Made by a program: the position numbers and the translations under genes
Part shown: one piece after another, positions 33,481 through 42,599 of the stretch
Numbering within the stretch: position 1 is the stretch's first letter
Layout of the letters: each line of letters begins with the position of its first letter
Notes under the pieces: generated by a model
The model's database searches: none
What the model was told of the DNA's origin: nothing
What the model saw: only the letters and a program-made list of their open reading frames with translations
Source of the DNA: Prorocentrum cordatum
Lineage: Eukaryota > Sar > Dinophyceae > Prorocentrales > Prorocentraceae
Assembly (NCBI GenBank): GCA_963575745.1
Contig: CAUYUJ010011570.1
Coordinates: 187,001 to 251,000, forward strand
DNA: 64,000 nucleotides
Direction: 5' to 3'

Positions 33481-33936
33481 GGGTCGTTCTCGTTTCGTCT
33501 CCGCCCCGCACATGTCCTACCGCACACCCAATAACAACCCATATGAGCCCAAAGATAATAACCCCAATCCATTCGCCTCGTAGGTCGTAGTCGGATGTAG
33601 TCGGTTGGGACTTATGTTGTTTAGTCGTAAGTCTGCGTGGGGGGCGGAGGCGGCAATATGTCGTATCGCATGTTTCCATGCATCATGTCTTCGAAAAAAT
33701 TCCAATTGGAGTAGGTGGGTGAGCGTCAGGAGTGCAGTAGCGCAGGCATGTAATATGTGAGTAAGAGGCGCCCGCTTGGACAGAGGTATCGCTGCAAGCT
33801 TCCTTGCGGTACTGCGCAATTATATACATTCCTCCGCGCAAACCCACTGCACCGTGATGTTCCACCATATCTGTAAGTTCACCAGATAGTGCTGTGGATG
33901 GTGAGAAGTAGAGCTAGAGCTGACCACCATAGGCCA

Positions 33937-33948
33937 GCTCCGCTACCA
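33937..33948 (-). other. Primer-binding site of element C
   Basis: TGGTAGCGGAGC on the minus strand begins at the first base after the LTR. It resembles the classic copia PBS (TGGTATCAGAGC, initiator tRNA-Met) and the PBS of the second element at 47742 (TGGTAGCAAGAGCC). Confidence 0.7.
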
Positions 33949-34200
33949 AGTTTGAAGGGGGCTGGAAGGCCCAGCCAACAGCCTCGCCTCAGGCGAAGCC
34001 AAGCTCCCGCTCTGTTGTACCGTAGTAGCGATAGTCCCAATATGAGAGGAGATGTCATCTCGAAGATCCTTTGGTCTCGATAGAAATTGTGTGCCTCGCA
34101 GTGAGGCACAATCATATTTGGGCGGCCGGCCGCTTGAGCCGACGCGGCGGCGAGCGCACGCTCGCTTCCACTCCTTACGTCCCCCAGCTCGCTTTAGAGT
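33949..34200 (-). repeat. 5' LTR of element C
   Basis: 252 bp, read on the minus strand from ACTCTAAAGCGAGC to CTTCAAACT. Ends are AC...CT, not the usual TG...CA. It contains a CCTCGCAGTGAGG hairpin and a GCGGCCGGCCGC palindrome. Compared with the 3' LTR it has about 20 substitutions and a ~10-bp indel, by eye. Confidence 0.8.
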
Positions 34201-34205
34201 GCTGA

Positions 34206-34540
34206 AGGCAGGCGGTGAACGCTGCCAGGAGAGCTAAGCGGCCAGCGTGCGGGTATCCCAGAGGCGAGACCACCGGGAAGAGGACGAATTGAACCTTGTC
34301 GCACCAGGCGCCAGAGGTAGAAGCGAACCAGTGCTGCATGTCAACGGAGACAACTTCACATGGTTGAACAAGAAGGCAAGAAGGCTGAACCACTCCTGAG
34401 CAAACCACGTAAGGGCGAATCCCACCATGCAGGCGGCAACTGCAAACACGGCCAGGCTGTGGCGGGATGGTAGGAATACGCGAAGCATAAATAATCTATG
34501 CCATATGTTTCCAAGTCGAGATCTCGCCTTTTCGGGCGAA
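34206..34540. other. Unassigned sequence between element C and the CAAGATGG array
   Basis: Non-repetitive, with an AT-richer island near 34475-34530 that introduces the array. Nothing coding is recognised. Confidence 0.4.
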
Positions 34541-37500
34541 TGGCCCGAGAGACCCCCAAGAATGACAAAAGACGGTTCAAGAGGCCCCCAACAAGGCCCA
34601 GAGACGCCCAAAGAGGGTTCTAAAACTGCCCAGTAGGCCTCCAAGACTGCCTAGGCTCGCGAGAGGGTCCCCAAAGAGAGCCATGTTGGGGAACTCGCTG
34701 GGGCCCCGGAAGCCCTCCCCCACAAGATGGCCTCCCAAGGCCCCAAGCCTTTTCGCAAGAGGGCCCCCCAAAGCCTGCTCTGGAGGTCCGCGGGATGACA
34801 TAAGCCTCTTGAGTGTTATCAGCTAGCGATTGGTTCCTCATCATCGTAACCCCACCTCGGACCCCTGCCAAAGATCCTTCGAGGACAACGTACATCTCAA
34901 ACTCCCAAAACCTTAAGCACCTGAAGCTTCTTCTCCTACTCCGTATCCTTCTTTACCCAAGTACATCCTTATCCTCCCCTTCCTCCCACCTCCTAATCAG
35001 CCACGGTGCCTTCAGCACGTAGTGGAGTGCCCCAAGGCTCATGCAGCGCTGCAGCCCTGCGAGGTAGAGAAGTTGTAGGCCCGGACCCTCGGTTTCCCAG
35101 CCGCTCCAGGAGTCTCCTCGGAACTCTTGGAAACTCCAAGGGACTCCCGGGAGCCTCTTGGCCGGCCAACACGACCAAGACGACCTCCCGAATCCTCGAG
35201 AGCGCCTCAAGAACCGCCTCAGATGGCCAAAGAGGGCCCCGGAGCGGCCCATTGTGGCCCCAAGACGGCCCGACGGGCCCACAAGACGCCTCAAGTGGGC
35301 CCCGAGAGCACCCCGAAAGGCAAAAAGCGGCCTATGGGGAAACGTATAGGTTCAACATACTCGCCTCCTGGGCGTTCACAGCGTCTAAGGCGGCCCAGGA
35401 AGCCCCCAAGATCACCCCAAGACGGCTCAAGAGGGCCCCAAGACGGCACAGGAGGCGCCCAAGACGGCCCAAGAAGGATCCAAGAGGGCCCCAAGATGGG
35501 GAACTCGAGCTGAGATGCCGAGCCCTCCGCCCCAAGGGGCCCCCCCCGAGATCACCAGTAAGCCCCCAAGAAGCCCCCCAAAGGCCCCAAGAGGCCCCCT
35601 AACGGCCCCCTAACGGCCCTAAGAGGCTTCAGAAAGTCCTCCAAGAGACTTCCCAGAGGCTTCCCGATAGAACCTAATAAGCATCCAAGAAGCCACTACG
35701 TTGGCGGAATGAGCCGAAGGCCACAACGGTGGCCGCCGCCTGCTGTTGATTTATCACAGAAAGGTGCCTGTCGTGCTGAACCCTATACGGCTTGTGTTTG
35801 TTTTTTCCCGAAGAACTCCCCCTGAAGAATCGGTCCATGTCGCCGGCCACCCGAAAGGCCCCGCCGCTGCGCAACCAATGTCTTCAAGACGGCCTCGTCC
35901 AAGACGGCCAAGATGACCAAAGATGCCCTCCAAGTTCGCCCAAGATGGCCTCCAAAACGAACCACGAGGGTCTCAAGATGCCTCCGAGTCCGCCCAAGAA
36001 GCCACCCTGTCGGCCAAGATGGCTCCAGAGGCTCCCCAGGGGCCTCCAAGACGGCCAAAGTGGCCTCCAAGAGGTTCCCAGGAAGGCCCGAAGAAGCAAA
36101 AGTCATTGGTCTTCTTACTGATGTTGAAGGATTATCATTGCGTCATGTTCTTCTTGCTTCATTGCTTCTCAATGTTGCTAATGTTGAGACGAGATCATTG
36201 GCAGATGCTTCTTTTCGGCATTCCGATGGCCCAAGAAGGCCCAAGAAGCCCCCAAGATCGCCCCAAGATGGCTCCGAAGGCCCCCGGCCCACGAAGCCTC
36301 AAAGACGGCCCCAAGAGGCCTCCAAGTTCGCCCAAGATGGCCTCCAAGACTGCACAAAAGGGTCCAAGACAACCTCCGATCCAAGACGGCCCAAGAGGGT
36401 CCAAGATGCCTCCCATCCGCCCAAGAAACCTCTAAGACTGCCCAAGCCGGCCCAAGGCGGCACAAGAAGCCTCTAAGACGGCCCAAGGGGCCTCCAAGAG
36501 GATCCCAGGGGGGCCCAACGAGACAGAAATTATTGGTTTGCTCCAAGTGATTGAAAGATGTTGGCATTTGCTTCAGTTCGGCCTTACGACGGCCCAAGAT
36601 GACCCAAGAGGCCCCCAAGATCACCCTAAGATGACCCAAGATCATCCTAAGATGACCCTTACGACGACCCAAGATGACCACATGACGGCCCAAGAAGCCT
36701 CCAAGACTGCCCCAAGAGGGCCTCCAAGTGCGACGAAGATGATCCAGGATGGCCTCCAAGACGATCCAAGAGGGTCCGATATGGACTCCAAGATGGCCCA
36801 AGAAAGAGGTTCCCAGGAGGGCCTGGGGAGGCCAACATCATTGGTTTATCTAGGTTTTGTTTGTCGTGTGCTTATTTTCTGCCTTCCGACGGCGAGACAG
36901 GCCAAGAGCCCCTCAAGATCGCCCAAGAGGCCTCAAATATTGCCCCAGAACGGGCCAAGACGCACCCAAGCTGGCCCCAACCCAAGACGGCCCAAGAGGC
37001 CTCCAAGACGCCCAAGATGGCCTCCAAGACAGCCCTGGAGCACCCCAAGAGGGCCCCAGATCAGTCCAGAGAGGCCCCCAAGACGGCCCCCGACGGCGTC
37101 AGACGGGCCAGAAACGCCCTAAGACGACCAAACAGGCCCCCAAGAGGCCCAAGGAGACCCCCAAGATGTATCCAAGAGGGCTCTCGGAAGCTCCCAGGAC
37201 TGCCCCTCCTCCTCCTCCTCCTCCTCCTCCTCCTCCTGAACTTCCTCGCCATCCTCCCCCAAACGTTCCCGGAAGGGTTACCACAACGGGCGGGGGAATA
37301 CATGGCGATATCTTGGCAGAGCCCTGGCCACAACTTTCAGCCACAGGGGCGATTCCAAAAGGCAGGGGGCGGCGGTGTTTCTCCGCAGGCGTCTTGGATC
37401 CGCCGCCCCCTTGTTGAATGATCACAGGGCTGCCTGGCGTGCTGAACGTATGATGGTTTCTGGTTATTTTGCAAAAGCTCCCCTCAAAGCTTCGGCCCAG

Positions 37501-38045
37501 CGCGCAGGCCACCCGGAGGCCGCGCCGCTGCGTAAAAACACGTGCCCAAGACTGCCTAGATGGCCTCCAAGACGGCCAAGATGGCCTCTAAGATGCCTCC
37601 AGGACGGCCGAGGTTGCCCCAAGCGTCCAAGATGGCACCAAGATGGCCTCCAAAACGGTCCGCCTCCAAGACCGCCAAGCTGGTCCAAGAGAGCCCATCA
37701 CGCCCAAGAGGCCCCTGAGACGGCCCAAGAGGCCTCCAAGAGGTCCTCCAGGACGTCCGAAGACGGCAACATCATGTGTGTTCATTCGGTCTGTTCAAGG
37801 GATTTGGCATTTGAATCAAAATAATCGTCAGACGGCCCAAGACTGCCCAAGAGCCCTCAAGATTCCCCCAGGATCGCCCAAGAGGCCGCCAAAATGGCTC
37901 CAGAACGGCCCAAGAGGCTCCCAACACGGCCCCAAAGTCCCCAATACGGCCCAAGAGGCTCCAAGACGCCCAAGATGGGCTCCAAGACGACCCTGGAGCA
38001 GCCCCAAAGGGCCCCAAGTCAGTCCAGAGAGGCCCCAAGACGGCT
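34540..38045. repeat. Long CAAGATGG/CAAGAGGCC array with AT-rich islands
   Basis: About 3.5 kb of 9-13-bp degenerate units (GGCCCAAGA[T/C/G]GGCC). Islands of 60-130 bp with T-rich words (CATTGGTTT..., then GCATTCCGACGGC-like ends) interrupt it at 36098-36225, 36520-36595, 36835-36893 and 37765-37830. Spacings are roughly 300-420 bp or a multiple, suggesting a higher-order unit. Unrelated inserts lie at 35740-35880 and 37200-37530. Long open frames are artefacts. Confidence 0.8.
37200..37430 (+). repeat. Dispersed repeat pair, copy 1
   Basis: It begins with (CCT)n, followed by CCATCCTCCCCCAAACGTTC, GGGGGAATACATGG, CTGGCCACAAC, CAGGGGGCGGCGGTGTTTC and AGGCGTCTT. It aligns with 38764-38960 at about 75-80% by eye, same orientation. 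Function unknown. Confidence 0.7.
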
Positions 38046-38184
38046 TCCGACGGCGTCAGACGTGCCATTACAAATAACTCCTCCCTGTCGCACCCCGAGG
38101 CCAGTCGTAACAGCGGGCCGAGCGTTTCGCCTGAGACGTCCCCACCATTTATGATCCTGAAGCTTGAGCATTTGCAACAATTTC

Positions 38185-38660
38185 ACGCATGGAGGGCGGA
38201 CCGCTTCCACAATGTTGCTCTCGCCTTAGCGCCGCGCGCATTCGTCTTAAACATTCGCAAGAATGCCACGGGTTGAGGGCGGGCCGTCTTCAAACTGTGG
38301 CTCTCGCTTTAGCGCCACGCACATGTTTAAACATTGCAAGCATTTCACATGTTGAGGGCGGTTCCTTCTCAAAATGTGGCTTTCACCTGAGCGCCGCGCG
38401 CACTCGTCTGAAGAAATTGTGGAAGTTTGACGGCCTCCCATGGCTAACGTATCAAAAACTGAGATTCGGAACGATTCAGGACTGTCAAGTAGCGACAGTT
38501 ACGGTTATCGCGGTGATTCGCGGTGGTGACGTCCCAGAGACGGTGTTCTGGCACGAATCGGGATGGTCAAGTCGCAACTGTCAAATTGATTCGTGGCGTT
38601 GACGTTCAGAGAATCGTAATTCGGCACGCTTCAGGATCTTCCAACGGTTGTTTCCCAGCC
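38185..38660 (+). repeat. Two short tandem repeats (~82 bp x3; ~75-80 bp x2-3)
   Basis: Three units near 38187, 38270 and 38351 share GAGGGCGG...GTGGCTCTCGC...TTAGCGCCGCGCGCA...AAACATTGCAAG. They are followed by two to three units beginning TTCGG(A/C)ACGATTCAGGA near 38466, 38549 and 38622. Confidence 0.7.
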
Positions 38661-38763
38661 GGGCATTTCCCAAGTGGAAATGGACCCTTGTATGGGGCCT
38701 ATGAAGAGGGAGCTTGGAGTGATGACGTATTCCAATATCGTTGATGAGACTTGGGTTTGCACT

Positions 38764-38960
38764 GGTCCTCCTCCTCCTGATCTTCCTCGACATCATCCCC
38801 CAAAAGTTCCCCGAAGGGTTTCCACAACGGCTGGGGGAATACATGGTCTGATAGCTTGGCAGGAGTTCTGGCCACAACATTCGGCAACATGTGCGATTCC
38901 AGAAGACAGGGGGCGGCGGTGTTTCGCCGTAGGCGTCTTCGATAACATCCAGCGTCTTAA
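38764..38960 (+). repeat. Dispersed repeat pair, copy 2
   Basis: Second copy of 37200-37430, including the leading CCT microsatellite, TTCCCCGAAGGGTTTCC, GGGGGAATACATGG and CAGGGGGCGGCGGTGTTTC. Confidence 0.7.
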
Positions 38961-39037
38961 ATGCCTCCTGAACTATCCTGCCTCCTCCTCCTCGTCCTCC
39001 GCCTCGTCGGCCCCCTCCTCATCTTGCATTAGTTAAC

Positions 39038-39160
39038 TTCCTTCTTCTCCCCCTCGGCCTCCTCCAGAGCCCCGCTGCTGACAGAGAGCTCCTGCGCGCA
39101 GTAGAACGCGTCCACCCTCTTCAGGTTCGTCTCGAGCTCCTCCCATTGGCACGGAGAATG
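39038..39160 (-). CDS. SPX-domain-like exon (middle helices)
   Basis: On the minus strand a C-rich tract ends CCCCAG at 39161-39162. A 123-bp open segment follows, HSPCQWEELETNLKRVDAFY then CAQELSVSSGALEEAEGEKKE, closing at a GT donor (GTTAAC). W-x-x-LE-x-NL-x-KVD-x-FY-x-x-x-E is the long-helix signature of SPX domains (XPR1-like: E-L-x-KI-x-x-FY). It would precede the exon at 11231-11308, which carries the next SPX helix; its phase shows at least one exon is missing between them. Upstream SPX exons (MKFG-type start) were not found. A short chance match remains possible. Confidence 0.42.
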
Positions 39161-39299
39161 CTGGGGCGGGGGGGGGGACGAGGAGCGAAGATGTTTGGGA
39201 GAATTGGGGGGCGGCGGGCGGAGAGTGGTGGGGATGGGGAGGGGCGCGACCAGGGGGAGGGAGACCGGGAACGATCGAGGCAGGGGAGGAGGGAACATT

Positions 39300-39595
39300 C
39301 GTTCTCGTTGTTGGTGTCGCTGTTGGTGTTGGTGTTGGTGTTGGTATCGGTGTTGGTGTTGTTGTCGTTGTCGTTGCTGTTGTTCGGTAAGGCCTTGGCA
39401 CCAGCCGCGGCTTGTTGTTTAGATATTCTTCTTCTTCTCTCAAAACTCAAGTACTGATCCTTAGGGGTAAGAAAAGCTCCAGCAACCGAGGGCTTCCCAA
39501 CGGGGCCGGAGAAGGGGTTGGCACTGGGGCGGCAGCGCAAGGTGCCCCACGGGGCCGGAGAAGGGGTCGGCATTCCTGGCGCGTTTCCAAGGGGT
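39300..39595. repeat. GTT microsatellite and ACGGGGCCGGAGAAGGGG pair
   Basis: GTTGGTGTTGGTGTTG-type triplets occupy 39300-39390. Two ~59-bp units with ACGGGGCCGGAGAAGGGGT occur near 39497 and 39556, just before the AGGATTCCTC array. Related GGGGCCGGAGA words recur at 46010-46260, just after the array's right part. Confidence 0.65.
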
Positions 39596-39599
39596 TCCC

Positions 39600-41530
39600 C
39601 AAAATTTCCGCGAATCCCTCAGGATTCTTTTGGATGTCTGAACACCCCTTCTGGACTCTCTAGGATCTCCCAGGATTCCTTAGGACCCCCCAGCATTCCC
39701 TGGGATTCCTCAGGAGCCATTCCGCCGGACCCCCGAGGATTTCTCAAGATCCTCCAGGATTCCTCAGGCTCCTTCCGGAGATCCCCAAGATTCCCCAGGA
39801 TCCCCGAAGAATCCTTGGGATCCCAAATGATTATTCAGGATCTCCCCGTGGGGTTCTCAGGATTCCGCCGGGCTCCTCATGATTCTTCCGGATATCTTCG
39901 AAGTCTTCAGGATCCCCAAGGATTCCTCAGGACACGTCAGGATTCCTCAGGATCCACCGTGTCTCCCCAGGACGCCGATTGACTGCTTAGGATACCTCAT
40001 GGTTCCTCAGGATCCCCTCCGGGTACCCCTCAGGATTCCTCAAGACTACTTAGCATTCCTCAGGATTCCCAACGATTCCTCAGGACCCCCCAGGATTTCT
40101 CAGGATCCCCCAGGCTTTTTCTGGACTCGTCAGGATTCCTTCGGATTCGTCGGGATTTCTCGGGACCCTTCAGGATTCCTCAGGACCCCTCCCGAGTCCC
40201 AAGGATTCTTCAGGCTCCCGCAAGAATCCCGGGAATCCCCAGCGACTCTTCTGGATCTCCCCTTATGGGGTTCTAAGGATTCCGTTGGGTTCCTCAGGAT
40301 TCTCCTGGATATCTTCGAACTCTTCAGGATCCCCAAGGATTCCTCAGGACACTTCAAAACTCCTCAATACTCCTCAGGACCCCCAGGATCCCTCAGGACT
40401 TCCCAGGACCCTCCCCCTCCAAATGAGTCCGATAGATCTTCCCCAGGATCCACAACGATTCTCCAGGATCCCCCAAATTCCTCAGGATGCTGAAGGCCTC
40501 CTCCGGTTTCCCAAGGATTCCTCAGGATACTCTCTGGGTGCCCCTCAGGTTTCCTCAGGACCCCTTAGCATTTTTCAAGATTCCACAGGATTCAGCAGGA
40601 TCCCCAAGGCTTCCTTTGGACTCATCAGGACTCCTCAAGATTCGTCCGGACTCCTCAGGATCCCTCCCGAGGCCCTAGGGTTCCTCAGGATCCCGCAGGA
40701 ACCCTTGGGACCCAAAAGGATTCATCAGGATCTCCCGCGGGTTTCTCCGGATTCCGCTGGGCTCTTCAAGCATCCTCAGGACATATTCGGATTCCTCAGG
40801 ATCCCCTAGACTTCTTCTGGGCCCATCCGGATCCCTTTGGATTCGTCAGGATTCCTCGGGACACCTCAGGACTCCTCAGGAATCCCGAGGACTCCCCAGG
40901 ATTCCCCAGGACCCCCCCTCCGAAAGAGTTGCATGGATTCCTCCTCAGGATCCACGGTGATTCCTTATGATCCCCCAAGGATCCTCAGGATGCCTGATAA
41001 TCCCGAAGGAACCCTGAGGATTCCTCAGGATCCCCTCAGGGTGCTCCTCAGGACCTCTCCGGACTCCGTCGCATTCTTCTGGGCCCCCCAAGATTCCGCA
41101 GGACCCACAAAGATTCCTCAGGATTCCCTCGGCTACCTCTGGCCTCACATCATGTCTCCTCAGGATTCGCTGGGATTCCTCTGGACCCTTCGAGATTCCT
41201 CAGGATCCCTCCCGCGCCCCCAGGATTCCCCAGGATCCCACAGGAACCCGTGGGACCCCCAAGGGTTCTCCAGGATCTTCCCAGGGTTTCTCAGAATCCC
41301 GAGGGGCTGCTCAGGATTCCTCCGGATATCTCAGAATTCTTCAGGTTCCCCAGGACTCCACAAGACCCCCCAAGGGCTCCTCGCCTCGGGGTTCACCAGG
41401 ACCCCCCCCCCCCTCCAAAGAGTCCGATGGCTTCCTCCTCAGGACTGATGCCTCAGGATCCTCCTCGAAGGTTCTCCAGGATGCCCCAAACCTCTTTACG
41501 ATCCCACAGGATTCCTCCGGATCCCCTCAT
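39600..41530. repeat. AGGATTCCTC (10-bp) degenerate array, left part
   Basis: Nearly 2 kb of units close to 10 bp (AGGATTCCTC / AGGATCCCCC). Longer-range near-repeats include ATATCTTCGAA(C/G)TCTTCAGG near 39890 and 40310. Frames stay open as Pro/Gln/Ser/Asp repeats. The array resumes at 45604 after the LINE-like element. Confidence 0.88.
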
Positions 41531-41534
41531 TTTT

Positions 41535-42599
41535 TCCCCGCGCTGCAGCCCACTTACGCCACTCAGGGTGGGCGAGGTCCTGAGGGGAAACAGCCACAGC
41601 CGTACCCAACCGCACTGAGCAGTCGGTACGGAATCGTCTGCGACAGAGAGGTGGGTGTGCCTGGGCGCGAACCGAGACCAGGCGACAGAGACCCACCTCA
41701 GCGTGGCCCCACACAGGCACACAAGGACCAAGGGGACCCTGCTACACCTGGACGAGGGCCAGAGAGGCACGGCAGGGCACAGTGCCACAGTCCACCCACG
41801 GGACAAGACAACGAGGCCCTCGACACAGGAGGACGCGCGACAACGAACCCACCAGAGTTAGGCGGGTAGGAATGCCGCTCGCAAGATCCTGCCCGTGGAA
41901 TGTGCCTCGGCGCCCGCAAGCCACTCGACTGTGCCCAAGGACATGCGGAAAACACAAGGCCACGGCTGCGAGAGCGTCGGGGCTGGGAGCCAAGCTCCTG
42001 TCCGCAGCGACACCCCCAGCCCATGACCACGGGGCGATAGCCCCCGAAATAAAAGCGTGGGCCCCACTGCACGAAACGCACGCGTGCACGCACACGAACC
42101 GAGAGGAAGGCCAGGCGATGGGGCCAGGGACAACTCACCAGGCCACAGCAACGCCGTGGGAGCGACAGTCGGGATAGATGCACCCCCGTGCTCCCCCCAA
42201 GAAAACCATCACCTCCGCGCGCACTTCCCCCAGAAGGTGGGGTGCCTGACACACGTGCGGAAACGTGCGAACAAACAAATAAGGGCTAACACAAGGACGA
42301 CGAGGCTGCCCCAGGAGCTGACGCGCCTGGCCCAAGTCCTCGCCCCAGATGCACAGCCAAGCATAGGCTTGAAGGCAAAAGAAAACGCATGTCGACCACC
42401 CACATAAGGACGACGAGTCCACCAACCCCTGGTGCAGCAAGCGCCAGGACGGCTGGTGACCTCGCCCCAGATGTGGGGCATTGCACGGATGCCTGCCAAA
42501 AGGGCCAGACGCATCGGGCCGTGCAAGGAGAAAGGGACAAACACAATGTGAGAGACCTCGTCGACCCCGTGGGTCAGGGGTCCAACACAAAACAACAGG
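41535..42599 (-). mobile_element. 3' region of the LINE-like element
   Basis: Non-array, GC-rich sequence between the CATTTTTTCCCC junction (A-run on the element's sense strand, near 41530) and the stop codon at 42600. It contains an imperfect pair spaced about 112 bp (AAGGACGACGAG...CCTCGCCCCAGATG at 42293 and 42405). It is probably the element's 3' UTR. Confidence 0.45.

Larger units (their letters stand above)
19717..33807 (-). repeat. Family of 14-nt stem-loops scattered through element C (22 copies)
   Basis: Starts (each 14 nt): 19717, 23812, 23926, 24663, 25114, 25880, 26690, 27218, 27275, 27332, 27837, 27864, 28497, 28671, 28825, 30123, 30147, 30989, 31927, 32049, 32118, 33794. Sense form is a 5-bp stem plus 4-nt loop, e.g. 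GCAGG-GCAA-CCTGC. Stems vary with compensation: GCAAG/CTTGC, GCGGG/CCCGC, GCGAG/CTTGC. Loops: GCAA, GACA, GGCA, GAAA, GGGA and others. In 21 of 22 copies the five pairs are Watson-Crick or G-U on the sense strand; 12 pair fully only on that strand. Weaker forms lie at 20309, 30423 and 32812. Most encode AG(Q/T/A/H/N)PA, but 24663 and 25880 use the other codon phases. Confidence 0.8.
19337..34205 (-). mobile_element. 14.9-kb copia-type LTR retrotransposon with accessory domains (element C)
   Basis: The repeats at 19342-19603 and 33949-34200 are direct and about 90% identical. They are flanked on the outside by the same 5-bp GCTGA (19337-19341 and 34201-34205). A tRNA-type primer-binding site touches the inner edge of the right repeat. 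All pol homologies between them lie on the minus strand in copia order: gag, (accessory), integrase, RT, RNase H. Frames are broken many times, so it is dead. At 14,859 bp it is far longer than typical copia elements (about 5-9 kb). The excess is accessory domains and linkers between gag and integrase. Confidence 0.85.

Noticed and set aside
33517-33679. Envelope-like membrane segment (IGVIIFGLIWVVIGCAVG) in element C
   Set aside because: It lies upstream of gag, where no envelope gene sits in copia-type elements. It is a single short hydrophobic stretch with no signal peptide or stop context, more likely untranslated leader.
39598-41448. Repeat proteins from the AGGATTCCTC array
   Set aside because: Long Pro/Gln/Asp/Ser frames occur in several phases and on both strands, as expected from a 10-bp array. 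No conserved start.
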